64,000 bases of DNA from G963667675 sp965249215. Its GTDB lineage: Bacteria > Chloroflexota > Dehalococcoidia > Lucifugimonadales > UBA3495. Of this stretch, positions 1 to 8,445 are shown piece by piece. The position numbers and the translations under genes are program-made. Position 1 is the stretch's first letter; every line of letters begins with the position of its first letter. Where the stretch lies: contig CBDFLN010000001.1 of NCBI GenBank assembly GCA_965249215.1, forward strand, positions 558,001-622,000, read 5' to 3'. The notes beneath the pieces were generated by a model that saw nothing but the letters and a program-made list of their open reading frames with translations, was not told the origin of the DNA and did not search any database.

Positions 1-3000
1 GTTCTCAGGGCCCTTAACAACCTCGACCGCAAAAACAAGTCCAACGGCGGCGAGCTCGTCGCCACCCCCGGTGAGATTCTCACCGAGGATGAAGACCATG
101 CCTTTCAACGCGATTCCGCCACCGACGACACCAGGACCCGTACTGCCGTAGCTTGGCTGGAGGACGCCGACTTGCTGACCAGGGAGCAGAACCGGGTGCA
201 GGTATTCCCCTCTTCCCTCCGAGTGAGTTCCATGGACGAAGCGTCCGCCAGGCTCAACAAGGCCCCCATCACGACTGACTATCGTAACCGGCTCCTGAAG
301 CTCACAGAATTCCTATTCGGGGCAGACCCCGACGAGGGGATCTCCACCGACGAGCTTATGTCCGCCGCGGGACTTGGCCCTGAAGGCGTCCGTACCGCTC
401 TTTACGACCTGGAGCGGCTTGGCATCGCCAGCAACGACACCGTCTTGACCGCCTTCGTCCACATAGGCCCTCCGCGACCATCCCGGCAACGCCTCCGACA
501 AGCGTCGGACCTGGAGCAGGCCCTGATCGACCACCTGCAAGAGACTGCCCCCGACGTTGAGGTCGGCCAGTCCCATCCCCTGCATCTCCGTCAAGTCAAC
601 CAAAGACTCAAGGACGATGGCCACAATCACGCCCTGCCCGAACTCCTCAGGCGCATTGTCCGCAGTATCGCCGCCGACGGCCGTGGCGAGGGCGGCGGCG
701 GGGGAAGCCTGGGTGTCCGTCAGCGCGACGGGGAGACCATGCAGGTCACCTTGCAGCGAGGTTGGAAAGACTTGGAGACGACTGCCCGGCTCCGCCGGGA
801 AGCAGCCTCCAGGTTGCTGGACCATCTCCTCGCATGCCTCCCGACCGGAAGCCGCGGCACGGACCTGCTCGCCGAGACCACCCTGGGCAAGCTGCTGCAG
901 GCGCTAAAGTCCGACATGCTCTTGATGAACGGAGTCAAAGACCCCGCCAAGCTGTTGGACCGCGCCCTCCTGTGGCTCCACGAACAGGAGGTCATCCGCC
1001 TGAACAAGGGTCTCACCGTGTTTCGCCCCGCAATGACCATCCGCCTGAAGCCGGAGCGCCGCGGTTTCGCCCAGGCCGACTTCGCTCCTCTCAAGATTCA
1101 TTACGACGAACAGGTCCTCCAAATTCACGTGATGATGGAGTACGTGCAACGGGGCCTTGGAGCCATAGCCGAAGCCCTCCGCTTGGCCCTGGACTACTTC
1201 GGGCTCCGTAGGGATGAGTTTCTCGACCGCTGGCTCCCCGATCGAGACAGGGAGCTTTCTCGACAGACCACGCCGGAATCGTGGCGGACCATCGTGGAAA
1301 GCCTCAATAACCCAATCCAGCGCCGCATCGTCGCCGACGACCGCGAGCAGCCCAACGTCCTCGTGCTCGCCGGCCCCGGCTCCGGTAAGACCCGCGTGTT
1401 GGTCCATCGCATTGCCTACCTGGTCCGCGCCCGGCGCGAAAATCCTCGCGGCATCCTCGCCCTCACCTACAACCGCCACGCCGCCCTGGAAATTCGCCGC
1501 CGCTTGGCCGAACTCATCGGCGACGACGCCCGCGGCGTCATGGTCCTCACCTGCCACGCCCTTGCCATGCGTCTCGTCGGCGCCAGTTTCACTGGGCGGG
1601 CTAGTCTCTTGGACGACAAGGAATTCCAACAAATCCTTCGCGACGCCGTAGAGATGTTGGGCGGGAAGGGCCTGCCACCCGCCGAGGCGGACGAGCAGAG
1701 GGCCCGGCTGCTGGCGGGCTTCCGTTGGATACTTGTCGACGAGTATCAGGACGTAGGCCAGGACGAGTACCAACTCATCTCTGCTCTCGCAGGCCGGGCC
1801 CTGCCCCGAGAGGACGACAAGCTCAGCCTCTTCGCCGTGGGCGACGACGACCAGAATATCTACGCGTTCAAAGGCTCGTCGGTGAAATTTATTCGCCAGT
1901 TTCAGGGAGACTACAACGCCGCGCCCGCCTTCCTTACCGACAACTACCGCTCCACCAAGAACATCATCGATACCGCCAACACGGTCATAGCGCCGGCCCA
2001 GGAGCGTATGAAGACGGGCCATCCCATTCACGTCAACCGGGCGCGGGAAAAAGCACCGCCAGGCGGAGAGTGGGTCATGCGGGACCCTGTCGCCGGAGGC
2101 AAGGTTCAAATTCTCCCGGCGGGAGACACCCCCGTCACTCAAGCCCAGGCGGTTGTCGCCGAACTCAAGCGGTTGTCCGGCCTTACCCGCGACTGGGACT
2201 GGTCCGCCTGCGCGGTGGTCGCCCGCAACTGGAGCTACCTGGACCCGGTGCGTAGCCTCTGCGAACTCGAAGGCCTACCTGTGCAAGTGGCCAACGAGGA
2301 CTTCTCGGGCATCTGGCGTCTGCGGGAGACTCAGGCCTTTGTGAGCTGGCTCCGCAGCCGCGACTCCTCCCTGGTGGCCGGGGCAGACTTGGACGACTGG
2401 ATGGCCCGGCAACCCCCAGGCCCTTGGGTAGACTTGCTATCAGAGGCCGTTGCCGGGTACCGGCTGGAGACCGGCGACTCGGAAACGCTGGCGGACCATT
2501 TCATCGAATGGCTGGCCGAGTGGGCGCGGGATGCCCGCCGCAAGCAGCGAGGGCTGCTGTTGCTGACCGCCCATCGCGCCAAGGGCCTGGAGTTCGACCA
2601 TGTGGCCGTGCTGGACGGGGCCTGGGACCGCGTCGGACGTGACGAGGACTCGGACGCGCCCCGTCGGCTTTACTACGTGGCCATGACCAGAGCGCGCCAA
2701 ACCTTGACCCTTGCCCGTTTCTCCGGTCAACACCTGATTCAGGATGCCTTGATTGACACCCCCTCCGTACTGCGCCGGCAGCCGTCCGGCAATCTTCCAA
2801 CACCGCCTTCGGAGCTGGCCCGCAGCTATCACCGCCTCGACCTGGGCGATGTCTTTCTGAGCTTTGGCGGATACAAGCGCCCTGGAGATCCGGTGCATCG
2901 CGCCATTACCGCGCTGTCGCCCGGCGAAAAATTGAATGTCAGGCTGCGGTCCACCCGTTGGGAACTCCTGGACCAAAACGGCGCCGTTGTAGGGCAACTC

Positions 3001-3171
3001 GCCGCAAGTTTCCAGGCGCCAAAAGGCATGGCCTGCGCCTTTGCTACCGTTTTTGCCATTATCACCTGGGACCGCGAGCGGTCCGAGCCCCAGTATCAAA
3101 AAGGCCTTCGCTGCGATAGTTGGGAAGTCGTAGTCCCGGAGCTGGTCTTTGAACCGTCGCCCGGCGGATAA
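1..3171 (+). CDS. RecQ-UvrD fusion DNA helicase, C-terminal part (5' end outside window)
   Basis: The frame is open from base 1 and gives 1056 residues, so the true start lies upstream. The first ~75 residues (AWLEDADLLTREQNRVQVFP) resemble the end of the RecQ core in long RecQ-UvrD fusion helicases. From about residue 445 there is a complete superfamily 1 UvrD/Rep-type module. It shows Walker A (AGPGSGKT, near base 1370), motif II (ILVDEYQDV, near 1730), VGDDDQNIYAFKG (near 1840), NYRSTKN (near 1942), TAHRAKGLEFD (near 2565) and YYVAMTRARQ (near 2675). The expected role is ATP-driven DNA unwinding in repair or recombination. The family call for the SF1 half is secure; the RecQ half is inferred from the short visible tail. 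Confidence 0.85.
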   Translation, partial: VLRALNNLDRKNKSNGGELVATPGEILTEDEDHAFQRDSATDDTRTRTAVAWLEDADLLTREQNRVQVFPSSLRVSSMDEASARLNKAPITTDYRNRLLKLTEFLFGADPDEGISTDELMSAAGLGPEGVRTALYDLERLGIASNDTVLTAFVHIGPPRPSRQRLRQASDLEQALIDHLQETAPDVEVGQSHPLHLRQVNQRLKDDGHNHALPELLRRIVRSIAADGRGEGGGGGSLGVRQRDGETMQVTLQRGWKDLETTARLRREAASRLLDHLLACLPTGSRGTDLLAETTLGKLLQALKSDMLLMNGVKDPAKLLDRALLWLHEQEVIRLNKGLTVFRPAMTIRLKPERRGFAQADFAPLKIHYDEQVLQIHVMMEYVQRGLGAIAEALRLALDYFGLRRDEFLDRWLPDRDRELSRQTTPESWRTIVESLNNPIQRRIVADDREQPNVLVLAGPGSGKTRVLVHRIAYLVRARRENPRGILALTYNRHAALEIRRRLAELIGDDARGVMVLTCHALAMRLVGASFTGRASLLDDKEFQQILRDAVEMLGGKGLPPAEADEQRARLLAGFRWILVDEYQDVGQDEYQLISALAGRALPREDDKLSLFAVGDDDQNIYAFKGSSVKFIRQFQGDYNAAPAFLTDNYRSTKNIIDTANTVIAPAQERMKTGHPIHVNRAREKAPPGGEWVMRDPVAGGKVQILPAGDTPVTQAQAVVAELKRLSGLTRDWDWSACAVVARNWSYLDPVRSLCELEGLPVQVANEDFSGIWRLRETQAFVSWLRSRDSSLVAGADLDDWMARQPPGPWVDLLSEAVAGYRLETGDSETLADHFIEWLAEWARDARRKQRGLLLLTAHRAKGLEFDHVAVLDGAWDRVGRDEDSDAPRRLYYVAMTRARQTLTLARFSGQHLIQDALIDTPSVLRRQPSGNLPTPPSELARSYHRLDLGDVFLSFGGYKRPGDPVHRAITALSPGEKLNVRLRSTRWELLDQNGAVVGQLAASFQAPKGMACAFATVFAIITWDRERSEPQYQKGLRCDSWEVVVPELVFEPSPGG

Positions 3172-3195
3172 CCCCCACTCCCCATCCCCTTGCAA

Positions 3196-3214
3196 CCCCC
3201 CCCCCCCCCCCCCC
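3196..3214. repeat. 19-base poly-C tract
   Basis: An uninterrupted run of 19 C residues lies in the short gap between the helicase stop and the ammonium transporter. Such tracts slip during replication and are error-prone in sequencing and assembly. It ends about 75 bases before the transporter start, so its length could affect the spacing of upstream promoter elements. No other run of this length was seen in the window. Confidence 0.9.
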
Positions 3215-3289
3215 GGCTTATTAAAAAATAGACCCGGACCGCAGCCATAGACTTCCCCCAACGGATTAGTCCATATCCTGCGAGGGCCT

Positions 3290-4672
3290 ATGAACATTCT
3301 CGCCAACCGCAACCGCATCGCCCTAACACTGATAGCCGGTATCATCACCATCGGCGTCATCCTGGCGCGGCCGGCCGTTGCCCACGCAGCGGGAGTCGAC
3401 GAGGAGACCCAGTTCATCCTCAACACCTTCGCTTTCCTGGTGTGGGGCGCCCTCGTCATGTGGATGTGCGCCGGCTTCACCATGCTGGAATCCGGCGCGG
3501 TCCGCACCAAGAACGCCTCCATGATCTGCCTGAAGAACATCGGCATCTATTCCATCGCTTGACTCGCCTACTTCTTCATCGGCTACAAGCTCATGTACGG
3601 CGACCTGCTCGGCAACTTCATCGGCTCCCCCGACGGCTTGCCCGGCGCGAGCGCCGCCGAGGCGGCCTTGCTCGGCGGCCAGGCGGAGAAGGTGGGCGAG
3701 GTTATAGAAAACGGCTATTCCGTCATGTCCGACTGGTTCTTTCAGATGGTCTTCGTAGCCACCGCGGCCTCCATAGTCTCCGGCGCCATCGCCGAGCGCG
3801 TCAAAATGTGGCTGTTCTTCCTCTTCACCCTGGCCCTCACCGCGGTCATCTACCCCATCGTGGGAGCCTGGACTTGGGGCGAGGGCTGGCTCCACCAGCT
3901 GGGATTCCAGGACTTTGCCGGCTCCTCCATCGTCCACAGCACCGGCGGCTGGGCGGCCCTGGCAGGCGTGATTATCATCGGGCCCCGCCTCGGCAAGTTC
4001 CGGCGCAACGGCAGTATCAGATCGACACCCCCATCCAACGTTCTGCTGGTCACCCTGGGAGTCTTCATCCTCTGGCTCGGCTGGTTCGGCTTCAACGGCG
4101 GCTCCCAGTTGGCCCTGGGCAGCGCGTTCGACGCGGTGTCCATGAGTCACGTACTGGTCAACACCAACCTGGCCGCCGCCGCCGGCGTGATAGCCGCCCT
4201 GGCCATCTCCCGCCCTATCCTGGGCCGCACCGACCTCTTCGCCGGACTCAACGGCGCCATCGCCGGATTAGTCTCTATCACCGCCGGCCCCGACATCGTG
4301 GACCACTACTGGGCCGTGATTATTGGCGCCATCGGCGGCGTGCTCTGCACCGGGGGTCTCAAATTCCTAGAGATGATTAAGCTCGACGATGTGGTCGGGG
4401 CCATTCCCGCCCACCTCTTCGCCGGCATCTGGGGAACCCTGGCGGTTTGCATCGCCGCTGGCGGCCAGTGGGACATCCAACTGCTCGGCATTGTATCCAT
4501 TGGAGCCTTCGTGTTCGCCGCTTCGGGCGTCCTGTGGCTAGCTCTCGACCGCACCCTGGGACTGCGGGTCGCTCCCGACGTCGAGCGCCTTGGCCAGGAC
4601 GTGGCCGAGCTCCACATCGAAGCCTATCCCGAGTTCATCCTCACCCCGGAAGAATTCTACGAAGAGGGGTAA
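3290..4672 (+). pseudogene. amt: Ammonium transporter (Amt/MEP/Rh family), frame interrupted by in-frame TGA
   Basis: Two open stretches (3290-3562 and 3593-4672) lie in the same frame and are separated only by a TGA at 3560-3562, codon 91. Together they would make a normal-length Amt channel of about 460 residues. It has an N-terminal signal/TM segment, AGFTMLESGAVRTKN, and both pore histidine motifs (SSIVHSTGGW and IPAHLFAGIWG). There is no frameshift or other damage. TGA is used as a normal stop elsewhere here (trpS, recA), so a genome-wide code change is unlikely. The options are a recent nonsense mutation, a sequencing error, or readthrough (the stop is followed by C, a leaky context). 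If intact, the product would move ammonium across the inner membrane. No glnB/glnK neighbour is present. Confidence 0.8.
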
Positions 4673-4751
4673 AGGCCCGTCGTCCTTGAATATTAGGTGT
4701 CCCGCATTCGTGATGCGCGGATGACCGCCATCTTGGACTCAATGTAAGATT

Positions 4752-4814
4752 CCGTTCGCCCTGAGCCCGTCGAAGGGCCGCCCGCTGGTGCTCCGACAAG
4801 CTCACCGCGAACGG
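4752..4814. repeat. Palindromic intergenic repeat (CCGTTCGC / GCGAACGG arms)
   Basis: Arms CCGTTCGC (4752-4759) and GCGAACGG (4807-4814) enclose GTTCGCCCTGAG followed by TCGAAGGG. The same core (GTTCGCCCTGAG...TCGAAGG) recurs at 8199, 8300, 9749 and 11541. It is therefore a dispersed REP-like family, and one member carries the IS110 insertion. This copy lies between the convergent amt and acuC genes. Confidence 0.75.
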
Positions 4815-4837
4815 TTTCGACCACTTGCTTGAAGCTC

Positions 4838-5965
4838 CTAACCCCCCAACCCGTGCAGGGCAAACACCTTTTCCTTCACCTCCGCCACCCTTTCCTCCGC
4901 ATACCGCCGCCCGTCCCGCACAATGTCCTGCGGGACCTCCGGAGCCCCAGTGTCCCTCAACCGGCTCACCCCGTATTTCCTGGCAAAGGACTCCGGGATG
5001 GCGTCGGGCCACTCCATACCCAGCATCACCCCGTAGGCCAGCGTCCACGCCCGGGCCACCGCCATCACGTCATACCCTCCCCCTCCCAGCGCCAGCCAGG
5101 GAATCCCCATTTGCGAGAACGTCGACACCGCCTCCACGAACCCCCGCGTCGTAATTTGCAGGTGGGTCAGCGGGTCGGTGTGATAGCTGTCGATCCCCAA
5201 TTGCGTCACCAGCACGTCCGGGGCAAAGGCCCGCAGCAGCGGCGGGACCACCGCGTGGAAAGCCTCCAGGTAAACCTCGTCTCCGGTGTAAGGGTGCAGC
5301 GGTAGGTTCACCGAATATCCGGCGCCCCTGCCCGTGCCCAGTTCCTCCACGAATCCCGTCCCCGGAAACAGGTACTGCCCCGACTCGTGCACCGATATCG
5401 TCAGCACCCTGTCGTCGTCGAAGAAGGCCTCCTGCACCCCGTCTCCGTGGTGCGCGTCGATGTCCACGTAGGCCACCCTAAGCCCCCGCCCCAGCAGGTA
5501 ATGTATCGCCAATGCCGGGTCGTTGAACACGCAGAACCCCGACGCGTGGTTCGCCGCTGCGTGGTGCAGCCCGCCCGAAATGCTGAACGCCGCGTCGGCC
5601 TTGCCGTCGGCCACCAGCTCCGCCGCCGCCAGCGAAGCCCCCGTGCTCAGCGCCGCCGCATCGTACATCCCCGGATACGTCGGATTGTCCCCTGCAGCAG
5701 AGAAATTATACCGCTGCGGGTCGTAACCGCTCAGGCCCAGGCTGAAGCTCCGCACCGCCGCAATATATTCGGCGCCGTGAAGCCATTGCAGCTCTTCTTC
5801 AGTCGCGGCCCGGGGCGGCGTCATGGCCGAGGTCGCCGGGTCGAACCCGCCGTAGGCCTGCAGCAGTTCATAGGTATACTGCAGCCGCACCGGCCGCATC
5901 GGATGGTCCCTCCGTAGCTGGTGGCGGGAAAGGACGTCGTCGTAAACGAAGGCAGCCCGCCGCAT
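4838..5965 (-). CDS. acuC: AcuC-type histone deacetylase family protein
   Basis: A 375-residue Zn-dependent deacetylase of the HDAC/AcuC superfamily. The active-site parts are visible: GGLHHA (H134/H135), VDIDAHHGDGVQ (metal ligands D170 and H172), LGIDSYHTDPL (third ligand D259) and LGGGGYDV (catalytic Tyr298). In Bacillus, AcuC deacetylates acetyl-CoA synthetase; that substrate is not shown here because no acs gene is nearby. I chose the ATG at 5965 over the GTG three bases upstream because GGAGG (complement of 5973-5977) sits 7 bases before it. The gene is convergent with the amt frame. Other HDAC-like amidohydrolase functions, for example polyamine deacetylase, cannot be excluded. Confidence 0.88.
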   Translation of the reverse strand: MRRAAFVYDDVLSRHQLRRDHPMRPVRLQYTYELLQAYGGFDPATSAMTPPRAATEEELQWLHGAEYIAAVRSFSLGLSGYDPQRYNFSAAGDNPTYPGMYDAAALSTGASLAAAELVADGKADAAFSISGGLHHAAANHASGFCVFNDPALAIHYLLGRGLRVAYVDIDAHHGDGVQEAFFDDDRVLTISVHESGQYLFPGTGFVEELGTGRGAGYSVNLPLHPYTGDEVYLEAFHAVVPPLLRAFAPDVLVTQLGIDSYHTDPLTHLQITTRGFVEAVSTFSQMGIPWLALGGGGYDVMAVARAWTLAYGVMLGMEWPDAIPESFARKYGVSRLRDTGAPEVPQDIVRDGRRYAEERVAEVKEKVFALHGLGG

Positions 5966-6115
5966 CACAAGACCTCCGGACGGCTAGGGGCAACTGAGCG
6001 GCATTGTATCCAGCCCAGTATGGCCCCGCAACCCGGATGAGGAGCCGGTCACTGCTCCCATCGGGAGGACACCTTGCACAACCTCCAATGCAGCTCAGTA
6101 GTGGGCCATGCAATC

Positions 6116-6136
6116 CCCTCTCCTTCTGGGAGAGGG
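6116..6136. repeat. CCCTCTCC...GGAGAGGG hairpin repeat
   Basis: Eight-base arms (6116-6123 and 6129-6136) surround TTCTG. A related perfect palindrome occurs at 13480-13499. This kind of CT-rich inverted repeat is commonly dispersed in bacterial intergenic DNA. Confidence 0.65.
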
Positions 6137-6346
6137 TGAGGGGGAATTCAACGATGTCCAATCACCTCCCGTGTGCCGTAACCGCTCCAACAGCGCTGCG
6201 TCGGCCCGCGTCCGCCCCATTCCATTTAGTTCCCGCCGTCAGGCGCGAAACCTCGGCCAATGCTAAAAATTTATTGAAATTCGTTGCAGCAACACCTATG
6301 CAGTCCGCTGGACATTGCGGTATATTCCCAGTGGATCGACAGGCAG

Positions 6347-6364
6347 GCAGGTTGCGCAACCTGC
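6347..6364. promoter_or_regulatory. 18-bp perfect palindrome, candidate operator
   Basis: GCAGGTTGC is followed directly by its reverse complement GCAACCTGC. It lies about 90 bases upstream of the start of the 196-residue protein and downstream of a possible promoter, which would suit a homodimeric repressor. The function is inferred from symmetry and position only. Confidence 0.4.
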
Positions 6365-6456
6365 TTGTCCGGCGACAATTTCATATCGCGTGCATTCCGC
6401 CAAACGGGCCTTTACCCCGGCGGGGTGTACTCAGAAGATCGGTGAAGGAGATGACT

Positions 6457-7047
6457 ATGCCGACTCTATACAACGAAACCCTGGAAGATAGGTTGCGGGT
6501 CGCCGAAGAGGCCGAATCCCAGATGTCCAAACTCCAACCTCTGGCTTCCGAAGCTCCCAATTTGCGGACCGAAAAGGCCCAGAAGGACAGGACTTCCGAG
6601 CGCGAACGGCTCCGGCTATCCCACATGGACCAGGCCAAGCAGTCCGTCACCACGGGCAACGACAAGCAGGCCCGCGTCCCCGAACTCCTCGGCTCCGCGG
6701 CCAGGGCCATCAACGAGCTGTACACCAACCTCCGCCAAATCGAGAACCTCCACAAGGATGCTACCCAGATGCTGGCCGTTGTCGACCGCATCGAGTACGA
6801 GCAGGAGTTGGAAAAGACCGAAGATCAGGATGAGGCCGTCACCCGCGACAGCCGCGGAATGGCTTACGTCTTGGCCGGCAAGCACGGAGAGAGCCGGGTT
6901 AAGCAGCTTATGGACCACTTGCAGCCCGAGGTCAACCTGCTGGAGGGTTGCAACCTCGACGAGCCGCTGTACCGCGATGTCGCCCACTTCGTGATGGATC
7001 GGGTGGAAATGGCCAGGTCGCCTCGGGCTGCCAACACCAGACGATAG
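6457..7047 (+). CDS. Hypothetical coiled-coil protein
   Basis: A 196-residue, charged, probably helical protein (TLEDRLRVAEEAESQM, then NELYTNLRQIENLHKDATQM) with no signal peptide or membrane segment. I do not recognise a family. Two ATGs lie six bases apart. AAGGAG directly abuts the first (6451) but sits 6 bases before the second (6457), so 6457 is the likely start. Heptad-like spacing suggests oligomerisation or a structural role, but no function can be assigned. It is separated by about 120 bases from the PAC2 gene on the same strand and could be co-transcribed with it. Confidence 0.7.
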   Translation: MPTLYNETLEDRLRVAEEAESQMSKLQPLASEAPNLRTEKAQKDRTSERERLRLSHMDQAKQSVTTGNDKQARVPELLGSAARAINELYTNLRQIENLHKDATQMLAVVDRIEYEQELEKTEDQDEAVTRDSRGMAYVLAGKHGESRVKQLMDHLQPEVNLLEGCNLDEPLYRDVAHFVMDRVEMARSPRAANTRR

Positions 7048-7169
7048 CCCTGGCCCTGGGTTCCTCTCAATAAACGGCGGCGCGGGTCCGGCCGCGTCCG
7101 CCGCGGGCGCCCCATGTGCCCCCGTTTGCCAAGCTTGAATTGTCTTGGCATTTCTGGCAACATAGGGCC

Positions 7170-8078
7170 ATGCGAGTAGGCGCATTTGACATCCACGAGC
7201 CCGCGCCCGAGCTAAGAGACCCTCACGTTTTCGCCATCGTCCGGCCTTGGGTCGACGTTGGCAGCGTGGGCACCCTCACCCTCGACCGTTTGGAGCGGTT
7301 CTTGGCGTCCAACGAGTTGGGCCGTCTGGTCCGCCCTGGAGAGTTCTTCGACTTCACCAGGTACCGGCCCACCGTGCGGACTGTCGACGATAAGCGGGAA
7401 TTTAAAATCCCCAACTCCATCCTCCGCTACGCCAAGACGCAGGACGGGCCCGATTTCATCTTCTTCCATCTCCTCGAACCCCACTCCAACGGTGAGGACT
7501 ACGTCGACTCCCTGTTGGCAGTGATCAAGCACTTCAACGTGAAGCGCTACTGTCGCATCGGCGCCATGTACGACGCCGTGCCCCACACCAGGCCATTGCT
7601 CGTCACCGGCACCCTGGGGCAGGTGCAGCCCAGCCGCCAGGTCCCCAACTTCAAGTCCCAGGCCAGCGCCTATCAGGGCCCCACAACCATCATGAACCTC
7701 CTGTCCCAGGGCATCGACGCCCTGGACATAGAGGCCATCGGCTTCATGGTCCACCTCCCCCACTACGTCCGGCTCGATGAAGACTACGCCGGCGCCGCCA
7801 GGATGATTGAGGTGCTGTCTTCGGTCTACGACAACATCCCCGCAGACCTCGCGCCGCTCAGAAGAGGCCAGCGTCAATACCGGGAGCTTAGCGCTAGTCT
7901 GGAGCGCAACTCCGAGCTCAAGGACGTCATCCAGCAGATGGAAGCGCACTACGACGTTGAGGTCGACTCGTCCCGGTCCGCCTCCGAAAGGTCCGTCCCC
8001 ACGGCTGCCCTGTCCCCTGAAATCGAGCGCTTCCTCGCCGAGTTGGGCCAACGCCTCGACTCCGACAGCCCCCAGTAA
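7170..8078 (+). CDS. PAC2 family protein
   Basis: A 302-residue protein resembling the PAC2 (proteasome assembly chaperone 2-like) family. It has an alpha/beta core containing RIGAMYDAVPHTRPLLVTGT and a glycine-rich ALDIEAIGFMVHLPHYV segment, followed by a helical C-terminal tail (ELKDVIQQMEAHYDVEV). PAC2 proteins are widespread in archaea and actinobacteria and are linked to protein turnover; the activity in bacteria without proteasomes is unknown. The start is the ATG at 7170. The frame extends to 7116 but that part is not typical. A repeat island begins directly after its stop. Confidence 0.75.
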   Translation: MRVGAFDIHEPAPELRDPHVFAIVRPWVDVGSVGTLTLDRLERFLASNELGRLVRPGEFFDFTRYRPTVRTVDDKREFKIPNSILRYAKTQDGPDFIFFHLLEPHSNGEDYVDSLLAVIKHFNVKRYCRIGAMYDAVPHTRPLLVTGTLGQVQPSRQVPNFKSQASAYQGPTTIMNLLSQGIDALDIEAIGFMVHLPHYVRLDEDYAGAARMIEVLSSVYDNIPADLAPLRRGQRQYRELSASLERNSELKDVIQQMEAHYDVEVDSSRSASERSVPTAALSPEIERFLAELGQRLDSDSPQ

Positions 8079-8089
8079 CCCCGCCCCAC

Positions 8090-8430
8090 CCCACGCGCCA
8101 CCCCCCACCGCCGCCGCAACCCACGTATCCTGCTGCTCCGGCCCCCACCCCGGTCCCCACGCACGAAGACCAAAGCATAGCCTGGGCCTAGGCTGCCCGT
8201 TCGCCCTGAGGGCAATCGAAGGGCCCCCACCCCACCCCCAACTCGCCACCCCCGCGCACGAACACCATTGCATAGCCTGGGCCTGGGCCTGGGCTGTCCG
8301 TTCACCCTGAGGGAAATCGAAGGACCCCCCCACCCCACCCCCAACTCGCCACCCCCGCGCACGAACACCATAACATATCCTGGGCCCCGGCTCTCCGTTG
8401 CCTAACCTGGGCCCCGGCTGTCCGTTCGTC
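8090..8430. repeat. Composite direct repeats ending in the GTTCGYCCTGAG palindrome core
   Basis: This stretch has no gene and is built from partial copies of one unit. The unit is a C-rich segment ending CGCGCACGAACACCAT, then a CATATCCTGGGCC-type segment, then GTTCGCCCTGAGGGAAATCG. The C-rich segment ends at 8268 and again at 8371, a period of 103 bases. Palindrome cores lie at 8199-8210 and 8300-8310. A third core begins at 8424 and is split by the IS110 element. The same unit reappears at about 11270-11560 beyond trpS. Confidence 0.75.
8416..8425 (+). repeat. Left arm of host palindrome split by the IS110 insertion
   Basis: GGCTGTCCGT here is the exact reverse complement of ACGGACAGCC at 9596-9605, on the far side of the insertion sequence. 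The host palindrome was therefore interrupted by the element. Joining 8432 to 9577 restores GTTCGTCCTGAGGGAAATCG, matching the intact repeat copies elsewhere in the window. Confidence 0.85.
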
Positions 8431-8432
8431 CT

Positions 8433-8440
8433 TGTATCTT
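8433..8440 (+). promoter_or_regulatory. -10 half of the predicted circle-junction promoter
   Basis: TATCTT at 8435-8440, at the extreme left end of the element, lies exactly 17 bp from TTGACA (9556-9561) when the ends are joined through a single CT core. In the inserted state this -10 has only host repeat DNA upstream. Transcription would start around 8446-8448, at the foot of the first bridge RNA stem. Confidence 0.65.
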
Positions 8441-8445
8441 AACCG

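Larger units (their letters stand above)
5966..6456. other. Intergenic region between divergent genes, with two palindromes
   Basis: About 490 bases without a convincing gene. It holds a CCCTCTCC/GGAGAGGG hairpin at 6116-6136, of a type shared with the sequence upstream of the DUF559 gene, and a perfect 18-bp palindrome at 6347-6364. A possible TTGAAA-17-TATGCA promoter lies near 6260-6305. An open frame continues upstream of the next gene to 6004 but runs through the palindromes and has no ribosome-binding site, so I do not treat it as coding. Confidence 0.6.

Noticed and set aside
904..2142. Long minus-strand open frame inside the helicase gene
   Set aside because: It is antisense to a gene with clear helicase motifs. 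High GC content produces such shadow frames throughout the window.
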